Position numbers and translations under genes: made by a program
Part shown: piece after piece, positions 52,677 through 62,065 of the stretch
Position numbering within the stretch: position 1 is the first letter of the stretch
Layout: every line of letters starts with the position of its first letter
Notes under the pieces: generated by a model
Databases searched by the model: none
What the model was told of the DNA's origin: nothing
Seen by the model: the letters and a program-made list of their open reading frames with translations, nothing else
Assembly: GCA_963804045.1 (NCBI GenBank)
Contig: CAWDOR010000009.1
Location: 124,001-188,000 of the forward strand
DNA length: 64,000 bases
DNA from: Rhodoblastus sp963804045
GTDB lineage: Bacteria; Pseudomonadota; Alphaproteobacteria; Rhizobiales; Beijerinckiaceae
Direction: 5' to 3'

Positions 52677-53650
52677 AAACCAATCGCCGGCAGGTTCTGC
52701 AATTGGCGCTTTTGGGCGCCGCTCCCGGCCTGGCTTTGGCCGATACGCCCGTGTTCCGCCGGGTCGGCCTCGCCTTTGACACCAGCGTGGCGCTCACCGT
52801 CGCCGGGCTGGAGCGCCAGGAGGCGGAGGCGGCTCTCGACGCCGGTTTCGCCGAGATCCGCCGTCTCGAGCGCGTCGCCGGGCTTTCGACCGCAGGCAGC
52901 GACATCCGCCGCCTCAACGCGGAAGGGATTTTGCGCAAACCCGATCCGGCGCTGCTCGACATGCTCGCGGTCGCCGCCGATCTGCACGAGGCCAGCGCCG
53001 GGGCTTTCGACGTCACCGTCCAGCCCTTGTGGATTTTCTACGACGGTTTCGCCAAGCGCGGCGCCTGGCCGAGCGAGGCCGAGGCCGCGCCCCTGCGCGC
53101 GCTGATCGGCCAGAAAAAAATCCGGTTCGACGCCGAGGCCATTGTTTTCGAGGTCAAGGGCATGGGGATCACGCTCAACAGCCTGACCCACGGCTATGCC
53201 GCCGACCGCGTCGCCAGACTTTTCGCCGAAATGGGCGTGCGCCAGGCTTTCGTCGATACGGGCGAAATGGAGGCCCTGGGGCGCAAGGCGGAGAACCGCG
53301 ATTGGACCGTGGCGGTCAAACATCCGCGCCAGCCCGGCGCCATTTTAGGCACGGCGCCGGTCACCGGCTGCATGGCGACAGCGGGAGACTATGCCTACAC
53401 CTGGTCGGAGGATTATTCTCGGCACCATATTCTCGACCCGCGCAGCGGCTTTTCGCCGGCGCATTTTTCCTCAGTGACAGTGATCGCGCAAAAAGCCGTG
53501 GTCGCAGACGCGCTGTCCACGACGATTTCCGTGGTCGGGCCGGATGAGGGCCGCAAGCTGCTGCAAAAATTCGGGGCTGAGGCCTATGGCGTGACCAAGT
53601 CGGGGGAAATCTGGGCGACGCCGGGCTTCCCGAGGGAAAACCTGACCTGA
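52673..53650 (+). CDS. apbE: FAD:protein FMN transferase ApbE (NosX-like)
   Basis: A 325-residue enzyme that attaches FMN covalently to Thr of flavoproteins. The N-terminus has a twin-arginine signal (TNRRQVLQLALLGAAPGLALA). AFDVTVQPLW and the Ser-rich ITLNSLTHGYAADRV are family motifs, with DTGEMEALG binding FAD. It overlaps the NosR-like stop by four bases, so the obvious target is the NosR-like FMN domain. Confidence 0.93.
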   Translation: MKTNRRQVLQLALLGAAPGLALADTPVFRRVGLAFDTSVALTVAGLERQEAEAALDAGFAEIRRLERVAGLSTAGSDIRRLNAEGILRKPDPALLDMLAVAADLHEASAGAFDVTVQPLWIFYDGFAKRGAWPSEAEAAPLRALIGQKKIRFDAEAIVFEVKGMGITLNSLTHGYAADRVARLFAEMGVRQAFVDTGEMEALGRKAENRDWTVAVKHPRQPGAILGTAPVTGCMATAGDYAYTWSEDYSRHHILDPRSGFSPAHFSSVTVIAQKAVVADALSTTISVVGPDEGRKLLQKFGAEAYGVTKSGEIWATPGFPRENLT

Positions 53651-53657
53651 GCCGGGC

Positions 53658-53702
53658 GCGAAACCCTCGCTTGCGAAACCCTCGCTTGCAAAATCCTCAC
53701 TT
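53658..53702. repeat. three 15-bp tandem copies of GCGAAACCCTCGCTT
   Basis: Copies at 53658-53672 and 53673-53687 are identical; the third at 53688-53702 differs at three positions and overlaps the stop codon of the transglutaminase gene. Confidence 0.85.
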
Positions 53703-54596
53703 GAAAGTCGGCGGCGCGTCCTCGGTCGCCACGGGGATCACATCCACGGCCACGGTCACATCCTGCTCGCCCGAGGACAGGATCACGCCGACCATAGGCG
53801 CCACATCGGCGTAATCGCGGCCTTCGGCGAGAATGATGTGATCGTCGCCAACCGGGATGTTGTTGGTCGGATCGAGACCCACCCAGCCGTCGAAGGGCCC
53901 GCACCAGACGGAGACCCAGGCGTGGGTGGCGTCGGCGCCCTCCAGCCTTTCCTTGCCCTCGGGCGGCACGGTGCGCAGATAGCCGCTGACATAGCGCGCC
54001 GGCAAGCCGAGGCCGCGCAGGCCGGCGATCATGATATGGGCGAAATCCTGGCAAACTCCGCGCCGCTTGACGAAAGCCTCGCCGAGCGGCGTCGAAACCA
54101 GCGTCGCCTTGGGATCGTAGTCGAAATCGTCCCAGATGCGCCGCATCAGATCGCGGGCGCCGTCGAGGATCTCACGCTCCGGCGGAAAACTCGCGCGCGC
54201 ATAGGCGACCACCGGCTCGTCGAGCGAGACGCTGCGGCTGGCGTAGATGAAATGCGCGGGCGATTGCGGCCCGAGATCGTGAATGCCGAAGGCCTGCTCG
54301 CGCACCTCCTCCCAGGGCGGGGTGACGGCCGGCGGTTCAGGCCGCGCCACGGCGATCCGCGCCGTGGCCGTCACTTCGAGGGCGCGATGCTCGTCGTCGA
54401 TGCGGACGATTTCAAAGGAATTACCGAAGAAGCAGGTGCGCGGGAAGCGCCGCGCCGCCGGCGGGTCGAGTTCGACGGCGACCGAGAGCACTTTCTGGCC
54501 GGCGCGGCTGGTCGGGCGCAACCGCAGCGCGCAAAGCGAATAGGATACCGGCGCCTCGTAATCGTAAGTGGTGATGTGGCGAATGTCGTAGATCAC
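53697..54596 (-). CDS. transglutaminase-like protease-fold protein
   Basis: A 299-residue protein with an N-terminal beta domain (IYDIRHITTYDYEAPVSYS) and a transglutaminase core. The catalytic triad is C182 in RRGVCQDFAH, H225 in THAWV and D242 in GLDPTNN. Start overlaps the ATP-grasp gene stop by four bases. Such proteins pair with ATP-grasp/alpha-E genes, a conserved module thought to make and trim peptide tags. Confidence 0.92.
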   Translation of the reverse strand: MIYDIRHITTYDYEAPVSYSLCALRLRPTSRAGQKVLSVAVELDPPAARRFPRTCFFGNSFEIVRIDDEHRALEVTATARIAVARPEPPAVTPPWEEVREQAFGIHDLGPQSPAHFIYASRSVSLDEPVVAYARASFPPEREILDGARDLMRRIWDDFDYDPKATLVSTPLGEAFVKRRGVCQDFAHIMIAGLRGLGLPARYVSGYLRTVPPEGKERLEGADATHAWVSVWCGPFDGWVGLDPTNNIPVGDDHIILAEGRDYADVAPMVGVILSSGEQDVTVAVDVIPVATEDAPPTFK

Positions 54597-57112
54597 GCGA
54601 GGCCCACCTGTTTTTCGGCATGGGCGGCGTTGGCGCCCTGCAGGAAATAGCGGGCGCCCACGGCGTCGGCGAGGGCCAGCAGCCGGCGCTCCACCGACAG
54701 CACGAATTCGCTGGTGATCGCGGCGGCCGCGGTGGTGCGCAGATCGGCGTCGAGATTGATGGCGATGCGATTGGGCTCCTCCAGCATGCCGTCCTGGCGC
54801 AGCAGCGGCAGCGTGGCGATATGCTCGGCCAGCCGCGCGGTCTGGAAGGCGACCGAGCGCGGGTTATAGGCGTCGAGCACCGCCATGTCGCGCACCGGAT
54901 AGGGGGCGACGCCCACCAGATAGCGCGAGCGATAGGTGATCTGCGAGTCGATCAGGTCGAGCAGCACGTCGAAATCGGCGCCGCGCGCCTGCTCCATGCC
55001 GAAAGTGCGGACAAAGCGGCAGGTGTTCACCGCGCGCTCGATGCGCCGCCCCAATTCGAGGAAGCGCCAGCCGGCCACCCGGTTCATGTTTTCTTGCGCC
55101 AGGCCGGAAATACTGGCGATGGCGTGCAGCGCCAGATCGACCTGTTCCAGAATTTCCGGCTCGTCGAGCGGCGGGCGGCAATCCTCAAGACCTTTGAGCA
55201 ATTCGACGATGATCGCCCAGGTGTCGGCGGAGAGCCGCTCGCGGATGACCGAGGCTGTGCGCTGAGCGTTGCGCGCCAGGGCGACCGCCGAGCCATATTC
55301 GTCGAGATTGAACAGGGCCGTGTTGAGAAAAGCCTCCGAGGTCAAGGCGATTTGCGGCTTGGCGGGCGTCGCCCCCCAATCGGCGAGCAATTTGCGCAGC
55401 CGCTGCATGGTGGCCGCGCCCTCCGGCGACATGTCCTCGTTTTCGACGACGCGCTTGCCCAGGCAACGGATCAGCCGCAGCGTCGCCTCGGCGCGCTCCA
55501 GATAGCGGCCGAGCCAGAACAGATTATCGGCGGCGCGGCTGGGCAGATTGCCCATGATCCGGCGGATCGTGACGCTCTCGCTTTGCGGCAGCAGCGAGGA
55601 ATATTCCACGGGCTTGTTGGCGACGATCCAGACGTCCGAGGTCTGCACCCCCGCGCCCATGGCCACAGCGCGCGAATCCAGACGGTCGGAAATGCGGCAG
55701 AAGCCGCCGGGCATGACATGGAACTTGCCGTCCGGCCCCAGCGCGGCGAAGACGCGCAACACGAAGGGGCGCGGCTCCAGCCGATCGCCGACCCAGACGG
55801 GCGTCGTCGACAGCCGCGCCACTTCCTGGCCGATGTAATCGGCGCCGCGCGCGCGTATGGCCTCGGCGAGCCGGGCGCGCTGGCCTTCCGACAATTCGCC
55901 GGCCACCACCGAGCGACCGAGGAAAGACCGCGTCGGCGCCGCGCCGAACGCCGGGGCGACCGTCATGTCCTGCAAGCGCGACAGCACATGTTCGCGCTCC
56001 CTGGCCTGGCCGCACCACCATGTCGCGATATTGGGCAGCAGCAGCTTTTCGCCGAGCAGCCGCCCCGCCAGCGCCGGGATGAAGCCAAGCAGCGAGGGCG
56101 TCTCGGCGACGCCGGAGCCAAGCGCATTGGCCACGGCGACATTGCCCTGGCGAATGGTCTCGACCAGGCCGGGCACGCCAAGCTGCGAGCCGCTCCTCAA
56201 CTCCAGCGGATCGGCGAAATCGGCGTCGATGCGCCGCCAGATGACATCGGCGCGCTTCAATCCAGCGATTGTGCGCACATGGGCGAGGCCGTCGCGGGCG
56301 ACGAGATCGGCGCCCTCGACCAGAACGAAGCCGAGATAGCGGGCGAGATAGGCCTGTTCGTAATAGGTCTCGCTATAGGGGCCGGGCGTGTAGAGGCAGA
56401 TGCGCGGGTCCGAGCGGCTGGCAAGCGACGCCAGGCCGGCGCGAAACGCCTGGAAGAAAGGAGCGAGCCGGCGGACATTCATGTCGCGGTAGATGGCCTG
56501 GAAGGCGCGCGACAGATTTAGACGGTTTTCCAGGGCGTAGCCGAGGCCGGAGGGCGCCTGGACACGATCGTTCAGCACCCACCACTGTCCGTCCGGGCCG
56601 CGGCCAAGATCGGCGGCGTAGACATTGACATAGCGCCCGCCACGCGGCTTGACGCCGACCATGGGGTGCAGAAAGTCGGAACTGCCGGTCACCGCCGCGG
56701 CGGGCAGAAAACCATTCTTGACCAGTTCGCCCTTGCCATAGAGGTCGGCGAGCAGATGATCGAAAATTTCGGCGCGTTGGGTGACGCCGGCCTCGATCAC
56801 CGCCCAGTCGCGCTCCGATATCAGCAAAGGCATGTGGCTCAGCGGCCAGAGTCGGTCGACATTCTCGCCATAGGCGCGATAGGAGACGCCCTGCTCGCGA
56901 ATATTGCGCTCGATGGCGTCGAAGCGCCGGGCCATGTCGTCCGAGCCGAGACCCGCCAGCTTGTCGAAAAACTCCAGCCAATGGCCGCGCGGGCGCCCGT
57001 CGGCGGCGATGAATTCATCGGGCGCGCCTTCGATCGGCCGATAGGCCGCGGTCATCTCCACCAGCCGCCTGGCCTTGGCGCTGGACGCTTTTTCCGGGGC
57101 CTGAGCCGCCAT
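54593..57112 (-). CDS. circularly permuted ATP-grasp plus alpha-E (DUF403) fusion
   Basis: An 839-residue fusion. The ATP-grasp type 2 half runs to about residue 480 (VNVYAADLGRGPDGQWWVLNDRVQAPSG, CLYTPGPYSETYYEQAYLAR, GNVAVANALGSGV). The alpha-E domain starts near LPSRAADNLFWLGRYLERAE and is all-helical to the end. In many species the two are separate genes. It is translated before the transglutaminase gene, forming the known ATP-grasp/alpha-E/transglutaminase trio. The substrate is unknown. Confidence 0.92.
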   Translation of the reverse strand: MAAQAPEKASSAKARRLVEMTAAYRPIEGAPDEFIAADGRPRGHWLEFFDKLAGLGSDDMARRFDAIERNIREQGVSYRAYGENVDRLWPLSHMPLLISERDWAVIEAGVTQRAEIFDHLLADLYGKGELVKNGFLPAAAVTGSSDFLHPMVGVKPRGGRYVNVYAADLGRGPDGQWWVLNDRVQAPSGLGYALENRLNLSRAFQAIYRDMNVRRLAPFFQAFRAGLASLASRSDPRICLYTPGPYSETYYEQAYLARYLGFVLVEGADLVARDGLAHVRTIAGLKRADVIWRRIDADFADPLELRSGSQLGVPGLVETIRQGNVAVANALGSGVAETPSLLGFIPALAGRLLGEKLLLPNIATWWCGQAREREHVLSRLQDMTVAPAFGAAPTRSFLGRSVVAGELSEGQRARLAEAIRARGADYIGQEVARLSTTPVWVGDRLEPRPFVLRVFAALGPDGKFHVMPGGFCRISDRLDSRAVAMGAGVQTSDVWIVANKPVEYSSLLPQSESVTIRRIMGNLPSRAADNLFWLGRYLERAEATLRLIRCLGKRVVENEDMSPEGAATMQRLRKLLADWGATPAKPQIALTSEAFLNTALFNLDEYGSAVALARNAQRTASVIRERLSADTWAIIVELLKGLEDCRPPLDEPEILEQVDLALHAIASISGLAQENMNRVAGWRFLELGRRIERAVNTCRFVRTFGMEQARGADFDVLLDLIDSQITYRSRYLVGVAPYPVRDMAVLDAYNPRSVAFQTARLAEHIATLPLLRQDGMLEEPNRIAINLDADLRTTAAAAITSEFVLSVERRLLALADAVGARYFLQGANAAHAEKQVGLA

Positions 57113-57338
57113 TCCTCACCATTTGCCATTGGCCTTTATTTCCGGCTGGCCGGAAATAAAGGCGCCCGCCGGCATCGGCCGGCGCCGCTCCCGTCGGAGC
57201 GGACGCTGCCGGTCCATTTTCAAGGACCGGCGGCGTTAGCTTTTCGGGCGCGAAGTCTGGCGCAATTTTGGCAGGAAAAAAACCCCTCATCGCCGCTTTG
57301 GCCGGAGTGATGTATTCCAGCCACAGCCAAGGTCATGG

Positions 57339-57875
57339 CTATTTTTTCGGCCGGACGGTCTTGACGACCTCCGGGTTGGTGTCCAGCCAGGCGCCGCCGA
57401 TCAGTTCGACGCAATAGGGAATGGCGGGAAAGACGGCGGACAGGCAGAGGTCGATAGAGCGCGGACTGCCCGGCAGATTGACGATCAGACAGGCGCCGCG
57501 ATGGGCTGCGGTTTGCCGCGACAGGATGGCGGTGGGGGTCTGCTCCAGGCTCTTGGCGCGCATCAATTCGCCAAAGCCGGGCAATTCCCGATGCGCGGCG
57601 GCCAGCGTCGCCTCGGGCGTCAGGTCGCGCGGGGCCGGACCGGTGCCGCCGGTGGTCAACACCAGCGAGCAGCCCGCGTTGTCGGCCATGTCGATCAATG
57701 CGTCGCGCACGGAGTCGAAACCATCTGGAATCACACGCATGTCCAGTTCAAAGGCGACGTTGAGCGCCTTTCGCAGCCAGTCGCGGATCGCCGGGCCGGA
57801 AATATCCTGGTAAACCCCGGCGCTGGCGCGGTCGGAAATGGTGAGAACGCCAATTTTTGCGGGCGCTGCGGGCAT
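57339..57875 (-). CDS. mog: molybdopterin adenylyltransferase (Mog/MoaB family)
   Basis: A 178-residue MoCF-fold enzyme that adenylates molybdopterin. IGVLTISDRASAGVYQD starts it, and LVLTTGGTGPAPRDLTPEA is the nucleotide-binding signature; IVNLPGSPRSI closes it. GAGGAA precedes the ATG at 57875. It follows hpnE on the same strand after about 100 bases. Confidence 0.93.
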   Translation of the reverse strand: MPAAPAKIGVLTISDRASAGVYQDISGPAIRDWLRKALNVAFELDMRVIPDGFDSVRDALIDMADNAGCSLVLTTGGTGPAPRDLTPEATLAAAHRELPGFGELMRAKSLEQTPTAILSRQTAAHRGACLIVNLPGSPRSIDLCLSAVFPAIPYCVELIGGAWLDTNPEVVKTVRPKK

Positions 57876-57982
57876 GGGGATTCCTCGGGGGGACGGCGGA
57901 GGCCGCAGTTTTAGCCGAACCGGACACGCGGCAAAGCGGATTTTTTTTGACGCAAGCGAAAAAACAAACGGCTCTTGGCCCG

Positions 57983-59211
57983 TCAAGCGACGATCCGCGC
58001 CGCGCTCACGCCCGAGCGGATCGCGCCTTCGATGGTCGCCGGCAACCCCGTCCGCGTCCAGTCGCCGGCCAGCGCCAGATTGGTCCAGCCGGTCGCGGCG
58101 CCGGGGCGCAAGGCGTCCTGGGCTGGCGTCGCCGCAAAGGTGGCGCGCTTTTCCTTGATGATCTGCCAGGCCGGCAAAGGCGCCGAGATTTTCGCTACCG
58201 CCTGCACTTCGTCCCAGATCCTCGTCGCCAGTTCCTCGCGGGTGACAGATAAAAACCGCTCGGCGGCGCTGATCGTCACCGAAAGCCGATCCGGGAAGGC
58301 GAAAACCCATTCGCTCCAGCCGCCGATCACGCCGGTGAGCAAGGGCATGTCCTTGGGCGGCGCAATGGCGAAATGGGCGTTGACGATGGAGCGGAACTCG
58401 CCGGGCGCCTGAAGCCCCGGCAGCAGGTCGGCGGCGACCGGCGCGGTCACCGCCAGCACCACCTTGTCGTCAGGCCCGAGAACCACGGGCGCGCCGCCGA
58501 AATCCAGCGCGGCGACGCGGTTTTCCGCAAAAGTCAGGCCGCGTAATTTGGCGCCGAAGGAAATTTCCGCGCCTTTTGTCCGCAAGAACGCCAGCGCAGG
58601 ATCGATGAATGCGGCGGAAAGCCCCTCCACCGCCACCACAGGACGGCAGGCTTCACCGCCCGCCGCAAAGGTTTCGCGGACAATGGCCGAGGCGAGAAAG
58701 GCCGAGGCCTCCTCGGGCGCGGTGTTCAAAGCCGAGACGAAAATCGGGTCCCACAGCCGCCGCGCCATGTCGCCGTCGCCAAGGAAGGGCCGCAGCGTCT
58801 GGTCGCGGCGGGCGAACAGCAATTTGGCCAGCGCCAGATAATCCAGCCCCGCCGTGCCGGGCAGGCGGCGGGCGGGCGCAGAATCCACCACGGCAGCCTT
58901 CCGGCGTTGGGCCGCAGCCGCCAGCGGGTTTTGGCCTCGAGATCGCAGAAATCGAAGACGGCCTCGGCGGCCACGTCGAGTTTGGCCAGACCGCCGATCC
59001 TTGTCGCATAGGCCAGCGCCGCCGCATTGCCCGACAACAGCAGATGATTGCCATTGTCGATATTCATGTTCAGCGCGGCGTCGAAATAGGAGCGGCAGCG
59101 CCCGCCGGCCTGCGGCGCCGCCTCGTAGAGCGCGATCTCGGCGCGGTCGCAAAGCTCCACCGCCGCCGACAGGCCGGCGAGGCCGGCGCCAATGACATGA
59201 ACCCGCGCCAT
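57983..59211 (-). pseudogene. hpnE: hopanoid-associated HpnE (phytoene desaturase-like) with a single-base frameshift
   Basis: The frame from ATG 59211 encodes the FAD-binding start VHVIGAGLAGLSAAVELC and GNHLLLSGNAAAL. Phase is lost near 58870-58882, after RLPWWIL, in a GC repeat. The next frame continues (LDYLALAKLLFARRDQ, RRLWDPIFVSALNTAPEEA) to the amine-oxidase end GDWTRTGLPATIEGAI. One added base gives 409 residues. HpnE reduces hydroxysqualene to squalene. Operon context is intact. Confidence 0.9.
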
Positions 59212-60044
59212 CAGAACATCCCGTAAAGGAGAATGGCGCCAAACAGCACCAGTTTGGGCGTCCGGATTTTATGTCTTGGCGCGCGAAAACCTCGCGCGGA
59301 CAGGCGGCGCCAGATCGCGCCATAGGCGAGGCTCATGATTTTCGGCGCGCGAATGGTTTCACGCGGCTGCGCGGCCATGATCGCGTCCGCCTTGTCGAAA
59401 TGGCTCTTGGCCTCGGCCAGCAAGGGGCGGCATACGGCGTCGAGATCGGGCAGAGCCACAACGCTTTCCGGCATCGGATTTTTTATGCCGGCGGCGGAAA
59501 AATTCTCGCGCGGCAGATAGAGCCGGCCGATGCCGGCGTCTTCGTCGATGTCGCGCAGAATATTGGTGAGCTGCAAGGCTCGGCCGAGATGATGAGCGAG
59601 ATCGACGCCTTCCTGCTCAGGCAGGCCGAACACCCGCACCGACAGCCGGCCGACGGCGCTGGCGACGCGGTCGCAATAAAGGTCCAGGGTCGCGGCGTCG
59701 GGCGCGACGATGTCCTCGTCGACATCCATCTGCATGCCGTCGATCACCGCGAGAAAATCCTCGCGGGCGAAGCTGAATTCGCGCAGCGGCTCTATCAACC
59801 CCTCGGCGAGGCCGGCGTGGCCGCCGTCGTAGAGCGCGTTGATGTCGCGGCGCCAGCAGGCGAGGCCCGCACATTTCTCCTCTTTCGTTCCGCCCTCGTC
59901 GGCGATGTCGTCCACGGCGCGACAGAAGGCGTAGATTTCGAACATGGCGTCGCGTTTTTCACGCGGCAGGATCGCCATGGCGCGATAAAATGAGCTTTTG
60001 CGCGCCTTTTTCCGCGCTTCCGCCACGTGGAGGTCGAGGCTCAT
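59211..60044 (-). CDS. hpnD: squalene/presqualene diphosphate synthase HpnD
   Basis: A 277-residue trans-isoprenyl diphosphate synthase-fold protein that condenses two farnesyl diphosphates to presqualene diphosphate. The first Asp-rich motif is DDIAD (45-49); the second lies in NILRDIDEDAGIGRLYLP. Ends in a hydrophobic tail (KLVLFGAILLYGMF). The start overlaps the hpnC stop by four bases, and the stop meets the hpnE start. Confidence 0.95.
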   Translation of the reverse strand: MSLDLHVAEARKKARKSSFYRAMAILPREKRDAMFEIYAFCRAVDDIADEGGTKEEKCAGLACWRRDINALYDGGHAGLAEGLIEPLREFSFAREDFLAVIDGMQMDVDEDIVAPDAATLDLYCDRVASAVGRLSVRVFGLPEQEGVDLAHHLGRALQLTNILRDIDEDAGIGRLYLPRENFSAAGIKNPMPESVVALPDLDAVCRPLLAEAKSHFDKADAIMAAQPRETIRAPKIMSLAYGAIWRRLSARGFRAPRHKIRTPKLVLFGAILLYGMF

Positions 60045-60911
60045 GCCCGCCTCCCGGCGATGCGCGCCAAAGCCTCGGCGCCGGCTGCGGCGAAAGTCCC
60101 AAAAATCATTTCGGCCTTGCCCAGTTTGACCTTTTCACAGAGCGGATCGCGGGCGATCAGCCTATCCGCGATTTTGCGCGCATGGGCGACGATCACCGCC
60201 ACCTCCAGCCCCATGCGAAAATTTTTGACGGACGCCGCCAGGCCCGCGCCTTCTTCAAGCAGCGCGCGGTTCTTGCGCGCGAGCGCGTGCAGGCAGGACG
60301 AGCAGCGCGGCCGGGCTTTTCGCCGCCGCCAAATCCTCGATCCTCGCTCCGGCCGCAGCCAGCGCGTCTTGCGGAAGATAGACCCGGTCCAGGGCGCCAA
60401 AATCCTTGGCGCAGTCCTGCAAGTGATTGTTGATTTGCAGCGCGGCGCAAATAGCGTCGGAGGCCGGCCACAGCGCCCCGCTTTCGCCGTGGACATCGAG
60501 CATGAAACGCCCGACCGGCATGGCCGAGAGCCGGCAATAATCGATCAGCTCGTCCCAATTGGCGTAACGGTTCTTGTCCACATCGAGGCGGAAGGCGTCG
60601 AGCAGATCGCGGGCGTGTTTATCCGTGAGGTTTCGCTCGCCAAGTTTCTGTCGGAGCTTGACGCCGAGCGGTTCGGCGTCGCTCCTGCCGGTCAGCGAGT
60701 CCTCGAGCTGGTCGAGCAGCGCGCGCTTCTGCTGCGGCGGCAGATCGGGATTGTCGGCGACATCGTCACCGGAGCGGACGAAATCGTAAAAGGCCAGGAT
60801 CACCGGACGCAAAGGCGCGGCGATCAGCAAGGAGGCCACGGGAAAATTCTCGTCGCCGCCGCCTTTGCCCGAGCGCAGGCTTTCCGCCGTGACCAAGCTC
60901 TCCGCGCTCAT
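60041..60911 (-). pseudogene. hpnC: hydroxysqualene synthase HpnC with a single-base frameshift
   Basis: From ATG 60911: LAFYDFVRSGDDVADNPDLPP and ALQINNHLQDCAKDFGALDRVYLP are the two Asp motifs. Near 60296 one extra base shifts the frame after AAKSPAALLV. The family continues in the next frame (CLHALARKNRALLEEG, IARDPLCEKVKLGKAE) to 60041. Removing one base gives 289 residues. HpnC converts presqualene diphosphate to hydroxysqualene. It is coupled to hpnB and hpnD by overlaps. Confidence 0.9.
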
Positions 60912-62065
60912 GCGCCCCTCATGTTGCGGGCCTGCGCCCTGCCCTTCCATAGGCCGCCGCGCCCGCGATAAAACTCGAGCGCCGATTGCAGCGTATAGAC
61001 CATATAAATCGCGGCGATAAGCGGCAATAGCAAAGCCCGCGCTCGGCTCAGCCCGTAAAAACGGTTGATCGGCATGAAACTGCCGGTCATCAGGCCGAGC
61101 GCCAGGGCGCCGCACAGGCCGGCGTCGCCGGGCGCGCGCAGCGCCAGCCAGACCGGCGTGCAATATGTGAAGATCATTCCGGCGAGGGCGCCGAAAAGTT
61201 TCAACGGGGAATAATCGAGCTGCGCATAGGCCGAGCGCGAAATCATCCGGCCGATGTCGCGAAGGCGCGGATAGGGCCGCAAGCTGACGACGCGGCGGGT
61301 GAGGCTCAAAAACACCGGGCCGACCGCCTTCATGCGCGCGCCAAGAGCGCAATCGTCGATCAAAGCGCCCTTGATGCTTTCAATGCCCCCGGCCTTTTCC
61401 AGCAAATCGGCGCGCGCCAGCATGCAGCCGCCCGCCGCGCCGGCGGTTTTTTTCGCGGGATCGCGCACCCAGCGGAACGGGTAGAGCATCTGGAAGAAAT
61501 AGACGAAGGCGGGGATCAGCAGTTTTTCCGCGAAAAACTCGCAGCGCAGCAGAGCCATCAGCGAGACCAGCCCATAGCCGCCGCTTTCCGCCCGCGCGAC
61601 CAGAGCGCGCAAATTGTCCGGCGCGTGGAAAATATCGGCGTCGGCGAGCAGAACATATTTGGGGGCGAAATTTTGCCGAGCGAAAACCAGGCCCTGCGCC
61701 ACCGCCCAGAGTTTTCCCGCCCAGCCCTCTGGCAATTGCGCGCCGGAAAGCACGGCGAGCCTGTCGGCTGCGGGCAGCGCGCGGGCGATGTCCGCCGTGC
61801 CGTCGCTGCTCTGGTCATCCACCAGCACGATGCGGAAATCGCCGGGATAATCTTGCGCCAGCAAGCTTCCCAGGCTTTGCGCGATGACCTCCGCCTCATC
61901 GCGCGCCGGCACGATGGCGACGACCTCGGGCCAGATCTGCGGCTCGGGCGGGAGAGAGACATCGGTGTCGAGACAGGCCCAGAATTTGCCGCGCGCCAGC
62001 ACCAGAACCAGCCAGATCGCCAGGACCGGAAGGCCAGCCAAAATCGTGAGATTTGGCGAGATCAC
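60908..62065 (-). CDS. hpnB: hopanoid-associated glycosyltransferase HpnB
   Basis: A 385-residue membrane-bound GT2 enzyme. After an N-terminal helix come DDQSSDGT (83-90), DAD (142-144) and the acceptor motif ALIDDCALG, with three further C-terminal helices. GTG 62065 overlaps the hpnA stop. HpnB is found with hopanoid genes and probably adds a sugar during side-chain synthesis; the precise acceptor is not clear from sequence. Confidence 0.93.
   Translation of the reverse strand: MISPNLTILAGLPVLAIWLVLVLARGKFWACLDTDVSLPPEPQIWPEVVAIVPARDEAEVIAQSLGSLLAQDYPGDFRIVLVDDQSSDGTADIARALPAADRLAVLSGAQLPEGWAGKLWAVAQGLVFARQNFAPKYVLLADADIFHAPDNLRALVARAESGGYGLVSLMALLRCEFFAEKLLIPAFVYFFQMLYPFRWVRDPAKKTAGAAGGCMLARADLLEKAGGIESIKGALIDDCALGARMKAVGPVFLSLTRRVVSLRPYPRLRDIGRMISRSAYAQLDYSPLKLFGALAGMIFTYCTPVWLALRAPGDAGLCGALALGLMTGSFMPINRFYGLSRARALLLPLIAAIYMVYTLQSALEFYRGRGGLWKGRAQARNMRGA

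Noticed and set aside
54620..56521. A 633-residue open frame antisense to the ATP-grasp/alpha-E gene
   Set aside because: Low-complexity Gln/Arg/Gly translation without motifs; explained by the real gene.
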